Positions 17,865-27,816 of a DNA stretch of 46,324 bases are shown in pieces (the stretch's first letter is position 1; every line of letters starts with the position of its first letter). A model generated the notes under the pieces. The model did not search any database. It was given only the letters and a program-made list of their open reading frames with translations, and was not told where the DNA came from. The stretch comes from Beggiatoa sp. (GTDB lineage Bacteria > Pseudomonadota > Gammaproteobacteria > Beggiatoales > Beggiatoaceae), in assembly GCA_003245895.1 (NCBI GenBank), contig QKBZ01000011.1, positions 1 to 46,324 of the forward strand, written 5' to 3'. Made by a program: the position numbers and the translations under genes.

Positions 17865-18140
17865 TTGGCTAACTCAGCTCAAGCAACCAAACGCGCACGT
17901 CAAGCCGAAAAACACCGTCAATTAAACGCTAGTCAGCGCTCTATGTTCCGTACTCACTTGAAAAAAGTGGTAAAAGCAGTTGAAGCGGGCGACGCACCTG
18001 CTGCGCAAGCAGCTTACACCGCCGCTGTACCTGTGATTGACCGTATGGTCACTAAAGGTTTAATTCATAAAAATAAGGCAGCTCGTCATAAAAGCCGCCT
18101 TAATGCGCATGTGTTTAAGCTGTCTCAAGCAGCCGCTTAA
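17865..18140 (+). CDS. rpsT: 30S ribosomal protein S20
   Basis: A 91-residue basic ribosomal protein binding the 16S rRNA body. The sequence [37 protein letters not shown] and the C-terminal [23 protein letters not shown] are diagnostic. The start codon is TTG at 17865, with AGGAG (17853-17857) seven bases upstream. A UUG start is also used by E. coli rpsT, where weak initiation is part of S20 autoregulation, so the same control is plausible here. The TAA overlaps the convergent response regulator's stop codon within TTAA. Confidence 0.96.
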   Translation: MANSAQATKRARQAEKHRQLNASQRSMFRTHLKKVVKAVEAGDAPAAQAAYTAAVPVIDRMVTKGLIHKNKAARHKSRLNAHVFKLSQAAA

Positions 18141-19591
18141 ACTAAGCGTATGCCGTCTCCCTCTTGTGGGGAGGCGGCTTCATCTTCTGTAGAGGCTTTG
18201 CGGAATTCATTTGGATCAATCCGATGCCGTTGCAATAAAGTTTGTAACTCTTTTTCGCTACAGCCCGAAACCGTCCCCGCGTTATTCATATTCCCCCCCA
18301 CCATACGCAACACACGATGCAAGTAATTGCGATCAAATTCGTCGCGTGCTTCTTGTAAGGTTTGGAATTTATTTTCTGAATCGCGTAAGGCTTTTTTCAC
18401 CAAAGAGTGCGGAATAATCGGCGACACCGATAACACGCTGCACCGCTCCACCACATTTTGCAACTGACGCACGTTACCCGGCCACGGCATGGACATCATG
18501 TAGTCCAACGCATCTGGCGCAAAACGTGGTAATTCGTCTAAGTCGTCTTGCTGTGCTTGCTGCGCTAAGAAGTGGTTAATTAATAACGGGATGTCTTCCC
18601 TGCGTTCATTCAAGGCAGGAATGTAAAGCGGAATCACGTTTAAGCGATAAAACAAATCTTCGCGGAATTCGCCACGTTTAACAGCCAATTCTAAATCGTG
18701 GTGTGTGGCAGAAATAATGCGCACATCAATATCCACGCTATCGACTGCCCCAACGGGCTTTACTTGGCCTTCTTGCAACACCCGTAACAGCTTTACTTGC
18801 AAAGTCGGTGGCATATCACCCACTTCGTCTAAAAACAGTGTGCCGCCGCTGGCTGCTTGAAATAAGCCAGAGTGTTTGCGTACTGCGCCCGTGAACGCGC
18901 CTTTTTCATGACCGAATAATTCAGATTCTAATAATTGCTCAGATAAAGCACCGCAGTTTACGCCGACAAACACTGCATCTGCACGCGGGCTGGCGCGGTG
19001 GATAGCATGCGCTAATAATTCTTTACCGGTACCAGTTGAACCGCCGATAAATACGCTGCTACGGCTTTTAGCCACCCGTTGCGCCTGTTTTAACAGGTTT
19101 GCCATCACGGTACTTTGGTGGATGATTTCAGGGGCAAAGCTGTTAGTTTGTTGGCTGCCGCCCGTATTACCTGCATACAATAGCGCAGCGCGTACACAGC
19201 GGAATAAGGCATCGGGTTCTACTGGTTTGGTTAAGAACTCGAAAATCCCTTGATGGGCTGCGCGTACAGCATCAGAAATTTGCGCACTGCCGCTGAGCAT
19301 AATCACGGGCAACACAGCATTATATTGTTGGATTTCATTCAGTAAGGTGATGCCATCCATCCCTTCCATGCGCAAATCGGTAATCACCAAATTAGGCTGA
19401 AATTGTGGCAATAAGGCAATCGCATCATCACCATTTTCAGTGGTGCGCACTTCATGACCCGCATCTTCCAACCATGCTGATAATAAAGTCAAAATAAAGG
19501 CATCATCATCTACTACGAGAATGCGTCCGTGGCATGATTCATTTTCGTTAGTAGTCGCCGGTGCCGCATTTTCCGTCGTTTTTTTGGACAT
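18137..19591 (-). CDS. Sigma-54-dependent NtrC-family response regulator
   Basis: A 484-residue activator of RpoN promoters. The receiver domain (~22-140) has the phospho-acceptor Asp in [12 protein letters not shown] and Lys in FLTKPVEPD. The AAA+ domain (~165-395) has the Walker A GSTGTGKE, the sigma-54 contact loop GAFTGA (in [19 protein letters not shown]), Walker [12 protein letters not shown] and the [14 protein letters not shown] segment. The C-terminus (~425-470, [38 protein letters not shown]) is a Fis-type helix-turn-helix. Walker A lacks the usual Glu (GESGTGKE) but keeps Gly, Lys and Thr. No partner kinase is adjacent, so its signal and regulon are unknown. It converges on rpsT with a three-base stop overlap. 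Confidence 0.95.
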   Translation of the reverse strand: MSKKTTENAAPATTNENESCHGRILVVDDDAFILTLLSAWLEDAGHEVRTTENGDDAIALLPQFQPNLVITDLRMEGMDGITLLNEIQQYNAVLPVIMLSGSAQISDAVRAAHQGIFEFLTKPVEPDALFRCVRAALLYAGNTGGSQQTNSFAPEIIHQSTVMANLLKQAQRVAKSRSSVFIGGSTGTGKELLAHAIHRASPRADAVFVGVNCGALSEQLLESELFGHEKGAFTGAVRKHSGLFQAASGGTLFLDEVGDMPPTLQVKLLRVLQEGQVKPVGAVDSVDIDVRIISATHHDLELAVKRGEFREDLFYRLNVIPLYIPALNERREDIPLLINHFLAQQAQQDDLDELPRFAPDALDYMMSMPWPGNVRQLQNVVERCSVLSVSPIIPHSLVKKALRDSENKFQTLQEARDEFDRNYLHRVLRMVGGNMNNAGTVSGCSEKELQTLLQRHRIDPNEFRKASTEDEAASPQEGDGIRLV

Positions 19592-20172
19592 ACTAGAAAT
19601 CCCGGAGTAAAACGCTTATTGTGGTTTGTCACCAAGTAAGGTTAATCAATTATGTGCTCTGTCACCGTCACAAGGCCGTCAGCGCAAGGCTGACGCATGT
19701 AACAAGTAAGTGCGTTTAAGCCATTTCTGGTATTTAGCATATTTTCTTGGCCTTATACAAGCGCATTGCACTGCAAAACTGTTGTTAACGCTCACTTGCT
19801 GAAGTCTTTCATGCAGAAATGTTGCTGAGCAGCATTATCTATGCTCAACACATAAATTCGTATTTCAACGTGCTATTGATGGGGCTGGAGTCAATACCCC
19901 CATTGACTCATTGAGCGGCCAAAGCGTGTTGGCGAAGTGCTAGACTCACCCGCAGGGCGTGGTTAATCCTCAGCGTAATCGCCTAGTTACTTTAACATAA
20001 GTCCGCGATAGCTTTAATCAATTCCTGAGAATACAACACGATTTTCTTGATTTTTATAAGACAATCAATTAACTAAATCTAATCAATTTTTGCCTATCTG
20101 TCATTCACTTAAGTTGCCGCTTAGGTGTCTATCGACAGAGACGGTTTATGCTCACCATAGGTTAGAGACACC
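19592..20172. other. Intergenic region between response regulator and FAD oxidase
   Basis: 580 bp without a credible protein gene, repeat copy or terminator. Short dyads exist, for example TCAATACCCCCATTGA near 19892, but none adds up to a recognisable RNA. It contains the promoters of the two divergent genes. Confidence 0.35.
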
Positions 20173-21579
20173 ATGAATGATCTAAGTCCTTTGCGTGCCA
20201 TTGTCGGGGAACAGGGTTTTATCACCCATGCTGATGATATGGCACCGTATCTCACCGATTGGCGCAAGCGTTGGCAAGGCCAAGCACAAGCCGTTATCCG
20301 ACCCGCCAATACTGCCGAGTTATCTGCCGTGATGGCATGGTGTTATCAGCATGAAGTGCCGATGGTACCACAAGGCGGCAATACCGGTTTAGCAGGAGCG
20401 GCTACGCCTGATGATAGCGGTAAAGCAGTGGTGATTCAGCTAGGACGCATGCGCAGCATTCGCGCCCTTGATCCAGACAATCAGGTGTTAATTGCAGAGG
20501 CAGGTTGTATTCTCAGTGAATTGCAGCAAGCGGCTGCCAGTGTCGACCGTTATTTGCCTTTGAGCTTAGGTGCAGAAGGCAGTTGTCAAATCGGCGGCAA
20601 TTTAGCCACGAATGCCGGTGGCCTTGCGGTGTTAAAATATGGCAATGCACGCGATTTAGTGTTGGGACTAGAAGTTGTTCTGCCAGATGGCACTGTTTGG
20701 GATGGATTAAGTCAGTTGCGGAAAAATAACGCCGGTTATGATTTAAAACATTTATTTATGGGGTCTGAAGGCACTTTAGGCATTATCAGCGCGGCTGTGC
20801 TAAAGCTGTATCCGGCGATACGCGAGCGCGTTACCGCCTTGCTGGCGATTGAGGATGCCGCGCAAGCCGTACCACTCTTGCATCAAGTACAAGCGCAATT
20901 AGGCGATCAAGTCACTTCGTTTGAATTAATGCCTAGACCGGCGGTCGAATTAGCGTTAACACAGGTACAAGGCACGGTAGACCCATTTGAACAGCCTTAT
21001 CCCTGTTATGTGTTGTTAGAACTGTCTAGCAGTGCGATGGCAAGCGGTTTAACACAACAAGCTGAAGCCGCGTTAATGCCCTTGTTTGAAAATGGTTTGT
21101 TGCTTGATGCAGTCATTGCCAACAGTGGACAGCAAACACAGCAATTGTGGTTTATGCGTGAGGCGATTGTAGAAGCGCAGCGGTTGGCAGGTGCTAGCGT
21201 AAAACACGATGTATCTGTTCCCTTAGCCGCTATTCCCGAACTGTTAACGCAAGCCACGGCGGCGGTACAAGCGATATTGCCTAGCGTGCGTGTGTTGCCG
21301 TTTGGTCATGTCGGCGATGGTAATATTCATTTTAACTTAGTGCAACCGGCTGACATGAGTGCGGCGGAATTTTCTGCCTTTGAAGCTCAGTTAAGCGATG
21401 CAGTGCATGCAGTAGTGGCACAATTAGGCGGCAGTGTCAGTGCCGAACACGGTATTGGACAATTGCGCTGTGCGGTGTTGCAACAATATGGCTCGCCAGT
21501 GGGCTTGCAGTTAATGCAGCAATTTAAACAGCTTTTAGACCCTAAAAATTTAATGAACCCACATAAAGTATTAGGCTGA
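20173..21579 (+). CDS. FAD-linked 2-hydroxyacid oxidase/dehydrogenase (GlcD-like)
   Basis: A 468-residue flavoprotein of the PCMH-type FAD family that includes glycolate oxidase GlcD, D-lactate dehydrogenase and D-2-hydroxyglutarate dehydrogenase. The FAD-binding part shows VPQGGNTGLAGAA (~62-74), LSLGAEGSCQIGGNLATNAGG (~131-151) and GSEGTLGIIS (~197-206). The C-terminal substrate domain has the metal/substrate His residues in FGHVGDGNIHFN (~377-388) and SAEHGIGQ (~422-429). No GlcE or GlcF subunit genes are adjacent, so a single-subunit D-2-hydroxyglutarate dehydrogenase type is the better guess. Electrons would go to a quinone or cytochrome. cysE follows 90 bp downstream, but a palindrome in that gap suggests separate control. 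Confidence 0.88.
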   Translation: MNDLSPLRAIVGEQGFITHADDMAPYLTDWRKRWQGQAQAVIRPANTAELSAVMAWCYQHEVPMVPQGGNTGLAGAATPDDSGKAVVIQLGRMRSIRALDPDNQVLIAEAGCILSELQQAAASVDRYLPLSLGAEGSCQIGGNLATNAGGLAVLKYGNARDLVLGLEVVLPDGTVWDGLSQLRKNNAGYDLKHLFMGSEGTLGIISAAVLKLYPAIRERVTALLAIEDAAQAVPLLHQVQAQLGDQVTSFELMPRPAVELALTQVQGTVDPFEQPYPCYVLLELSSSAMASGLTQQAEAALMPLFENGLLLDAVIANSGQQTQQLWFMREAIVEAQRLAGASVKHDVSVPLAAIPELLTQATAAVQAILPSVRVLPFGHVGDGNIHFNLVQPADMSAAEFSAFEAQLSDAVHAVVAQLGGSVSAEHGIGQLRCAVLQQYGSPVGLQLMQQFKQLLDPKNLMNPHKVLG

Positions 21580-21630
21580 GCATCGTCTGGCAATGTGAAC
21601 TATACTTGCTTCAGCTAAAACCGAGTATTT

Positions 21631-21650
21631 TACTCAGAAATTACTGAGTA
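21631..21650. promoter_or_regulatory. 20 bp perfect dyad upstream of cysE
   Basis: TACTCAG (21631-21637) and CTGAGTA (21644-21650) are exact inverted copies around AAATTA. The dyad ends six bases before the cysE ribosome-binding site AGGAA (21656-21660), and a TATACT hexamer lies at 21601-21606. The position suits an operator or a short leader hairpin. No matching regulator is identifiable. Confidence 0.45.
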
Positions 21651-21669
21651 TTGATAGGAATAACTAACC

Positions 21670-22485
21670 ATGTTTAAACATCTCAAAGAAACGATTGACT
21701 GTGTTTTTGAGCGTGACCCCGCCGCCCGCACCGCTTTTGAAGTGTTGACCAATTACCCTGGTGTGCATGCCATTTTATTGCACCGGATTAGTCATCGACT
21801 ATGGCAGGCAAATTGGAAATGGTTAGCACGTACCTTGTCCACTTTTTCACGCTGGATTACGGGCGTTGAAATTCACCCTGGGGCGACTATTGGGCGACGC
21901 TTTTTTATCGATCATGGCATGGGCGTGGTGGTTGGCGAAACGGCAGTGATTGGCAATGATTGCACGCTGTATCATGGTGTCACTTTAGGCGGTACAACGT
22001 GGCAAAAAGGCAAACGCCATCCGACTTTAGGCAATGACGTGGTGGTCGGTGCGGGCGCAAAAGTGTTAGGCCCTATCATGATTAACAGCGGTGCTCGCAT
22101 TGGCTCTAATGCGGTAGTGGTAAAAGATGTGCCAGAAGGTGCAACCGTGGTCGGCATTCCTGGTAAGGTGATTCAAGTCGATAAACATTACCAACAACAT
22201 CACCGTCAAGAAGTAGCACAAAAGATTTTTGATGCCTATGGCATGCCACAAGACACCCCCGACCTAGACCCGATGCAACATGCGATTAATCACATGCTAG
22301 ATGACATTCATGTGTTAGACAGCAAAATGCAGCAAATGTGTCAGGTGTTACAGCAGTTAAGCGAGACACACCCAGAAATTGCCAAAGACTTGGAATGTGC
22401 ACACATGCGCATCTCGCAGCAAGCACGGGAACTGCCGACAGGAGACAATGTGCATGTGATGGAAACAGCGCGTAAGACAGGGTAA
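21670..22485 (+). CDS. cysE: Serine O-acetyltransferase
   Basis: A 271-residue cytoplasmic enzyme making O-acetylserine from serine and acetyl-CoA, the committed step of cysteine synthesis. A short helical N-terminus ([35 protein letters not shown]) is followed by the left-handed beta-helix with hexapeptide repeats (~65-165): [44 protein letters not shown] holds the catalytic His/Asp region. The compact N-terminus places it in the short EpsC-like branch rather than the long E. coli form. The C-terminal ~85 residues extend as a helical tail ([25 protein letters not shown]), longer than in many homologues. The ATG is preceded by AGGAA. A strong terminator follows. Confidence 0.94.
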   Translation: MFKHLKETIDCVFERDPAARTAFEVLTNYPGVHAILLHRISHRLWQANWKWLARTLSTFSRWITGVEIHPGATIGRRFFIDHGMGVVVGETAVIGNDCTLYHGVTLGGTTWQKGKRHPTLGNDVVVGAGAKVLGPIMINSGARIGSNAVVVKDVPEGATVVGIPGKVIQVDKHYQQHHRQEVAQKIFDAYGMPQDTPDLDPMQHAINHMLDDIHVLDSKMQQMCQVLQQLSETHPEIAKDLECAHMRISQQARELPTGDNVHVMETARKTG

Positions 22486-22550
22486 AGTCAGCTTAAAATA
22501 AGCAATCATTATCAGCTAATTTACTTTTTTAAAAAAATAATGCTCGCCAA

Positions 22551-22581
22551 AACCTTAAAATAAATATTTTAAGGTTTTTTT
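22551..22581 (+). terminator. Intrinsic terminator after cysE
   Basis: AACCTTAAAATA (22551-22562) and TATTTTAAGGTT (22565-22576) form a perfect 12 bp stem, followed directly by five further T. The A-rich left side means it could also work in reverse. Confidence 0.8.
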
Positions 22582-22746
22582 AATGCTAAATTAAACTTGT
22601 TTTAAAAGCATATTATGCTAGCATTATTTTAATATTGCATTGCAATATATCCTTGTGATTTGTGATGGCTTCAAGCTAATAACGAACGACGCAAGTTCTG
22701 TAGCTTAAAGCATCTTTATGACAAATTAGAGAAACGAGGGTATATC

Positions 22747-23637
22747 ATGCGTTTATTTTATCTGATTATTATTTGTTTCATCAGCAATTTACTTCCCTGC
22801 ACAGTGCAGGCAGATGTTCAAATATTGCGTTTAGGGATTATTAATGAACGCAAAAATGAACCTGATTACATGTTAAAGCTGTATCGAGACTTGGTACAGC
22901 AACTCAACCAAGGTCTACAGGCTCAGCAACTCAAAATCGAGTTAGTCACCGTCTCTGATCAAACTGCATTAATTGAACAAGTCCGTGCTGGTCAATTGGC
23001 TTTGATCATGGAGAGCACCTTCTCAGGGCTAAAACTGAAACAAGAAGCCAATATGCAGCCCTTTTTATTAGGTTGGCGTAAAGGGCTACGCGAATACCAC
23101 AGCGTTTTTTTCACCAAGCAAGACAGCGACATCCAGCAGATTAATGATTTAAAAGGTAAAACCATTGCCTTTGAAAGCCTGCGTTCTACCTCCGCCTATG
23201 CCTTACCCACTGCCTATTTAACCCAAGCTGGTTTTCAAATTCTCCCCCAAGGCACTGCTATTAACACTCAAGAAGCGATTCAATACCTATTAGCAGGAGA
23301 TGAACAAACACAAGCGTATTGGGTGGTGTTAGGAAAAGCACAAGCAGGAGCATTCAATAATGGCGACTGGCAGAAATTGCCCGAAACATTGCGCAATAAA
23401 TTACGCATTTTTGCACAAACGCCTGACATCTTACGTTGGTTGGTGTTATTGAATGAAAATATGGCAGCAGCGCATAAAACTGTGTTAACTCAAGCTTTTT
23501 TAGACTTGAGCAATACAACTAAAGGTCAAGCTGCATTAAAAGCTTCTTTAATTGATCACTTTGAAGCATTAACTGAAACTGATTTTGCCAACTTAGAAAA
23601 AGCTGAGCAATTAATACAGTTTATTCCAGAGAATTAA
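22747..23637 (+). CDS. PhnD-like periplasmic binding protein, likely sensor partner
   Basis: A 296-residue secreted protein: signal peptide ~1-22 (hydrophobic LFYLIIICFISNLLPC, ending VQA), then a type 2 periplasmic binding fold like PhnD and other phosphate/phosphonate ABC binding proteins. The fold shows LRLGIINERKNEPD at the first strand, LVQQLNQGLQ, and INDLKGKTIAFESLRSTSAYALPTAYL, the typical ligand-loop segment. The ligand need not be phosphonate. No permease or ATPase gene is near. The hybrid kinase starts four bases after this stop, so the protein probably delivers a periplasmic signal to that kinase instead of feeding a transporter. A GAGG ribosome-binding site precedes the ATG. Confidence 0.85.
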   Translation: MRLFYLIIICFISNLLPCTVQADVQILRLGIINERKNEPDYMLKLYRDLVQQLNQGLQAQQLKIELVTVSDQTALIEQVRAGQLALIMESTFSGLKLKQEANMQPFLLGWRKGLREYHSVFFTKQDSDIQQINDLKGKTIAFESLRSTSAYALPTAYLTQAGFQILPQGTAINTQEAIQYLLAGDEQTQAYWVVLGKAQAGAFNNGDWQKLPETLRNKLRIFAQTPDILRWLVLLNENMAAAHKTVLTQAFLDLSNTTKGQAALKASLIDHFEALTETDFANLEKAEQLIQFIPEN

Positions 23638-23641
23638 TGCC

Positions 23642-25903
23642 ATGCGTCTTAGTTTAAAATACGCGCTTTATCTTAGCGTGGTCAATATTATTTTATTAAC
23701 CAGCGTATTTGCCATTAGCGAATGGTTATTATGGCATGATGCAACCCGTTTAGAAAATGAGTTGCATCAACAAGCGATTACGGAATATCGCCAAACGCAA
23801 GAACATACTTTAATTAAAACTGCTGACTATCTGAGTCAACGTTTATTTAACCCGCTTTATCAAACTCAAGTAGGTTTATTAAACCGCATTATTGATAATG
23901 AACTTAAGATGTGGCTGCCCTTAGAACGTGTTTGGGTGGCCAATGTGGAAGGCTTTGTGATTACAGATGGCACGCCAGAAAATTCAGCGTTTTTACAAAC
24001 ACTGAGTGTGCCACTTGACGAGTTAAACGCACAAACGGCGATTTTACGTTCTTTAGAACACGGCTACTTTTTAGCTTTTGCCGTAAAGTCAGAGCAAACT
24101 ATTGCGGGTTATGTAGAATTAGAATTGAATGATGATGCCTTGCAAGCGGCGGTAGAACGTCAGTCATTCAGCATTGCCAGCACCTTAAATCAGTTCATTG
24201 ATTCTTTGCGCAATATTGGTTTATTTGCTTTAGTGGTGATTTTACTGCTCACTATTTTATTTAGCTGGTTGGTATCTGTATCGTTATCTAAACCGTTGAT
24301 ACGCCTACGCAAAGCAGCAATCAATATTGCTAAAGGCAACTTTACCCATCAGCTTGCAGTCTCGTCTAAAGATGAAATTGGCGATGTGATTACCTCGTTT
24401 AATATCATGGCGACGGATTTAAAGCATTACACCAATGAATTAAAACAAGCGAAAACCGTTGCAGAGTCTGCCAACCAAGCAAAAACCGTTTTCTTAGCCA
24501 ATGTTAGCCATGAATTACGCACGCCTTTAAATGCGATCTTAGGCTATGCCCAATTACTACAACGCGATCATTTAAGCCCACAGCAACAACATCACGGTAT
24601 CGAAACCATTCAACAGAGTGGCGAGCATTTACTCACCTTAATTAACGACATTTTAGACCTTGCTAAGATGGAGGAAGGGCACATGGCCTTATTTCCTGTT
24701 GACTTTCATTTGCCTAATTTTTTGCAAGAGTTAGTCGATATGTTTCGTATTCGCGCCCATCAGAAATCACTCCAATTTCATTATCAACCTTCAGTCACCT
24801 TGCCTTTGGGTGTGCATGCAGACGATAAACGCTTGCGACAAATTTTAATTAATTTGCTGAGCAACGCGGTGAAATTTACCCACAGTGGTAGTATTCGCCT
24901 TGAAGTGCACTGGCAAGCGGATATGTTGACTTGCACCATCAGTGACACAGGGGTGGGCATTCCAGAGGCTATCTTGCCGTATATTTTTACCCCTTTTCAG
25001 CAAACGGGCGATAAATATCAAAAGGCAGAGGGGGCAGGCTTAGGCTTAAGCATCACGCAAAAGCTAATTGAAATGATGGAGGGTAGCATTCAGGTTGAGA
25101 GTGTGTTGAGAAAAGGCAGTTGCTTTGAATTTCAAATTCCATGCGCACAAACGCATTATGTCCCAATACACACCACGGTATCTCCCACACTGGTAATCAG
25201 TGATATTTGTGGTTATGAAACCTCAGCAGCCCATAATAGCCCGTATACCGTGTTATTAGCTGAAAAAAATGATTTAAATCGAGAAGTGTTAAGTGCCTTG
25301 TTAACAGACTTAGGCTTTCATTTATTGCTGGCTGATAGCCGTCAACAAATTCTGTCTGCCGCGCTCACAACGGCCCCTGATTTATTGATTATCGATTTGT
25401 TGTTACCGGCATTAGAAGGCATTCAAACCATTCGCCAATTGCGCACACATCACCAGTTTGCACAAACGCCGATTATCGGTGTCACCACAGCCAGTGCCGA
25501 TCAACCGCAAATGGCATTATTAAGAAGCTCTGGCTGTAGCACGTTTTTGTATAAGCCATACACCATGACCGAGTTATTGCAGTGTTTGCAAACACATTTG
25601 GCCTTAACATGGCGTTTTCATGCGAATGCACAGGCGATGAATCTCGATGCGATTCCGCTGGAAGTAATGCACAGTGAAAATGAGAACCAGCATTTAACTG
25701 CTGAACAAGCAGAGCAATTACATGAGTTAGCACAAATGGGCGATTTCCATGCACTCAGCCATTATTTAGCAAGCTTGGTAGAAGCCAATGCAGGCTTAAC
25801 GGTGCTGACCCAAGAATTGCAGCAATTTGCCGATAACTTTGATGACACTGCGATTATACAGCGGGTGCAACCTTATTTAAGCCAAGCGACCACCACACTA
25901 TGA
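23642..25903 (+). CDS. Hybrid sensor histidine kinase with receiver domain
   Basis: A 753-residue inner-membrane kinase. TM1 is at ~9-28, a periplasmic sensor domain at ~29-188, TM2 at ~190-214 and HAMP at ~215-267. The H-box [17 protein letters not shown] has the phosphorylated His at ~290. The ATPase domain has the N box LINLLSNAVKF, G1 DTGVGIPEA and G2 GAGLGLS. A receiver follows at ~535-655 with Asp in LLIIDLLLPALEG and Lys in FLYKPYTMTE. The last ~65 residues are helical (LTAEQAEQLHELAQMGDFHALSHYL), like the C-terminal helical module of other hybrid kinases, without a clear HPt His motif. Coupled translation with the PhnD-like gene suggests one signalling unit. The output regulator is not encoded next to it. 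Confidence 0.93.
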   Translation: MRLSLKYALYLSVVNIILLTSVFAISEWLLWHDATRLENELHQQAITEYRQTQEHTLIKTADYLSQRLFNPLYQTQVGLLNRIIDNELKMWLPLERVWVANVEGFVITDGTPENSAFLQTLSVPLDELNAQTAILRSLEHGYFLAFAVKSEQTIAGYVELELNDDALQAAVERQSFSIASTLNQFIDSLRNIGLFALVVILLLTILFSWLVSVSLSKPLIRLRKAAINIAKGNFTHQLAVSSKDEIGDVITSFNIMATDLKHYTNELKQAKTVAESANQAKTVFLANVSHELRTPLNAILGYAQLLQRDHLSPQQQHHGIETIQQSGEHLLTLINDILDLAKMEEGHMALFPVDFHLPNFLQELVDMFRIRAHQKSLQFHYQPSVTLPLGVHADDKRLRQILINLLSNAVKFTHSGSIRLEVHWQADMLTCTISDTGVGIPEAILPYIFTPFQQTGDKYQKAEGAGLGLSITQKLIEMMEGSIQVESVLRKGSCFEFQIPCAQTHYVPIHTTVSPTLVISDICGYETSAAHNSPYTVLLAEKNDLNREVLSALLTDLGFHLLLADSRQQILSAALTTAPDLLIIDLLLPALEGIQTIRQLRTHHQFAQTPIIGVTTASADQPQMALLRSSGCSTFLYKPYTMTELLQCLQTHLALTWRFHANAQAMNLDAIPLEVMHSENENQHLTAEQAEQLHELAQMGDFHALSHYLASLVEANAGLTVLTQELQQFADNFDDTAIIQRVQPYLSQATTTL

Positions 25904-25908
25904 ACACT

Positions 25909-26019
25909 TGTAGGGTGGAATAGCGCAGCGTATTCCACCATAAAACTCTGCAAACAACTGAGTAACAACAGATTATAAACCGCATGGTGGAATACGGCTT
26001 GCGCCTATTCCACCCTACA
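25909..26019. repeat. REPIN-like paired palindrome, family B
   Basis: 111 bp from TGTAGGG to CCCTACA, in reverse orientation relative to the copies at 17605 and 35847. Its central spacer (AACTCTGCAAACAACTGAG and onwards) is the reverse complement of the spacer at 35884-35930, so the whole unit and not just the arms has been copied. It lies between two convergent genes. Confidence 0.85.
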
Positions 26020-26033
26020 AATACAAATGCAGC

Positions 26034-27188
26034 TTAATCCTGCTTAAACGGAGAATGCGTTTCCAGTTCTGCCACATAGTTGCGAATAGCAGGCGTTTCT
26101 TGCTGTAAAAAGCGTTGTACTAATGCTGCAAACGGTTCGTCATTCAACCAATGCCACGACCACGTAACAGAAGGTAAAAAACCACGGCTCAGTTTATGCT
26201 CGCCTTGTGCACCGGCTTCAAAGCGTTTTAAGCCATGTTCTAAGCAATAATCTAAGGTTTGGTAATAACACAACTCAAAGTGCAAATGGCGGAAGTGAGC
26301 ATTACAGCCCCAATGCCGTCCATATAGCGTATCAGTGCCGCATAAATTAAACGCACCCGCAACATATTGACCATTTTGATGCGCTAAAACTAACAACACT
26401 TGATCCGGCATGGTTTGCGCGAGGGCTTGGAAAAAAGCTAATGACAAAGTCGGCACGCCTGATTTACGGTCAAAAGTGGAACAGTAAAACTGATGGTAAA
26501 TCTGCCACTGCTCCTCGGTAGCTTGATGCCCATTTAAACATTCAATGGTCAAGCCTGTACTTTGTGCATCGCGGCGCTCACGACGAATTTGTTTGCGTTT
26601 TTTTGAAGTAAAGCGCTCTAAAAAGTCCTGAAAATCTCGATAACCTTCATTTTGCCAGTGAAACTGATAACCGATGCGCGGATGCAATTTAGCTTGGCTT
26701 TGCAGAAAAACATTGTCTGTTTCGCTGGTAAACAAATAATGCAAGGATGAAGCTTTGATGCGCTGCGCCATTTCCAAGGCTGCACGGTGTAATTGTTGCT
26801 GCACAGCAATAACATCGGCTTCTGGTGCGACTAATAAGCGATCTCCAGTGGCAGGCGTATAAGGTAACGCAGAGACTAGCTTGGGATAATACGGCTTACG
26901 CACCACTTGTTCATAAGCAGAAGCCCAAGACCAATCAAACACAAATTCACCGTAAGAATTACTTTTAGCATATAAGGGTAAAGCACCGATTAACTGTTGT
27001 TGCTCGTCTTCTACTAACACATGCAAGGCTTGCCAGCCATAAGGCTCTAAGCACTGATGTTGCTCTAAGGCCAGTAAAAATTCATGTTGTAAAAACGGGT
27101 TGGAGCCATCGCTTAAGCGATTCCACGCGGCAGCAGGCACTTCTGCCAATGAGGTGCAATAACGTGTGTGCATAATGGGAACAGACAT
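26034..27188 (-). CDS. DUF482/FemAB-like acyltransferase-fold protein
   Basis: A 384-residue cytoplasmic protein of the DUF482 family (GNAT-like, annotated as peptidoglycan-biosynthesis/FemAB-related). Recognisable blocks are WNRLSDGSNPFLQHEFLLALE near the start, FVDWSWASAYE-like FVFDWSWASAYEQVV, the basic patch SKKRKQIRRERRDA, GTDTLYGRHWGC, and FELCYYQTLDYCLEHGLKRFEAGAQGEHKLSRGFLP, which is the strongest family signature. The biochemical role is not established. The reading frame continues upstream to a TTG at 27320, but family homology starts near the ATG at 27188 or 27173; no clear ribosome-binding site separates them. No functional link to neighbours is evident. Confidence 0.85.
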   Translation of the reverse strand: MSVPIMHTRYCTSLAEVPAAAWNRLSDGSNPFLQHEFLLALEQHQCLEPYGWQALHVLVEDEQQQLIGALPLYAKSNSYGEFVFDWSWASAYEQVVRKPYYPKLVSALPYTPATGDRLLVAPEADVIAVQQQLHRAALEMAQRIKASSLHYLFTSETDNVFLQSQAKLHPRIGYQFHWQNEGYRDFQDFLERFTSKKRKQIRRERRDAQSTGLTIECLNGHQATEEQWQIYHQFYCSTFDRKSGVPTLSLAFFQALAQTMPDQVLLVLAHQNGQYVAGAFNLCGTDTLYGRHWGCNAHFRHLHFELCYYQTLDYCLEHGLKRFEAGAQGEHKLSRGFLPSVTWSWHWLNDEPFAALVQRFLQQETPAIRNYVAELETHSPFKQD

Positions 27189-27816
27189 ACTGAGGAAAAC
27201 ACTTATCGTGTAGTGAGGGAGAGTGTGGCAGGATTCAAGGCTATAAACAGTGATTATCAAACGTTTGTTTGCATTGCAACAGTTTATTAAACTAATAATT
27301 TTCAAACGCTTAGTCGCCAAATTTATAATGACAATGCGTTAATGTTCGGTGCAAATTGTTACGCTTCTAAGACATTTGTTTCAAAAATGCAGCAACCTTA
27401 CCGTCTATAGGTTTTATAACATATGTAGCAGTTTTGTCATCAAAATCGTGCTAGTGTTAAACAAAACGCCATAAGACAGCAATGACACTACTGCACTGCG
27501 GTAACGCTAAAACATGGTAAATAATTTGCATATATTTTAGTGTTGCGCACTGATAAAAAAGTGCGACAGAGTAGGCAAGCTATTTATGCGGCATTGCAAC
27601 ACAGTGCCAAATAGTAGAAAACAGTTGTCAGAAGTATATGAGTTGCAAGGTGTATTTTTTTATCATATAATGATGAATTGAGTGCAGCACTGCAACATTT
27701 GTACAGATTGCATTTAAGCTGGATACGGCAAACGTTCGCTGATAAAACAGGCTAAGCACCCCACGCTAAGGCCAATATAAGATAAGTAGCGAAACAGAGC
27801 CACAGGAGGAAAGTAA
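27189..27816. other. Gene-free region with repeated TTGCA/TGCAA motifs
   Basis: About 630 bp without a protein-like frame. The pentamer TTGCA or its complement recurs unusually often (for example near 27268, 27351, 27530, 27594, 27640, 27690, 27708), with the 10-mer GCATTGCAAC found twice (about 27269 and 27593). More follow at 27940 and 28005. It precedes the small RNA array on the plus strand. Confidence 0.4.

Noticed and set aside
19860-19990. Possible structured RNA in the 580 bp gap upstream of the FAD oxidase
   Set aside because: Small dyads exist, but no terminator, promoter or known RNA consensus can be fitted.
22747-23637. Calling the PhnD-like protein part of a phosphonate uptake system
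   Set aside because: No permease, ATPase or phosphonate-degradation gene is nearby; its coupling to the kinase favours a sensory role.
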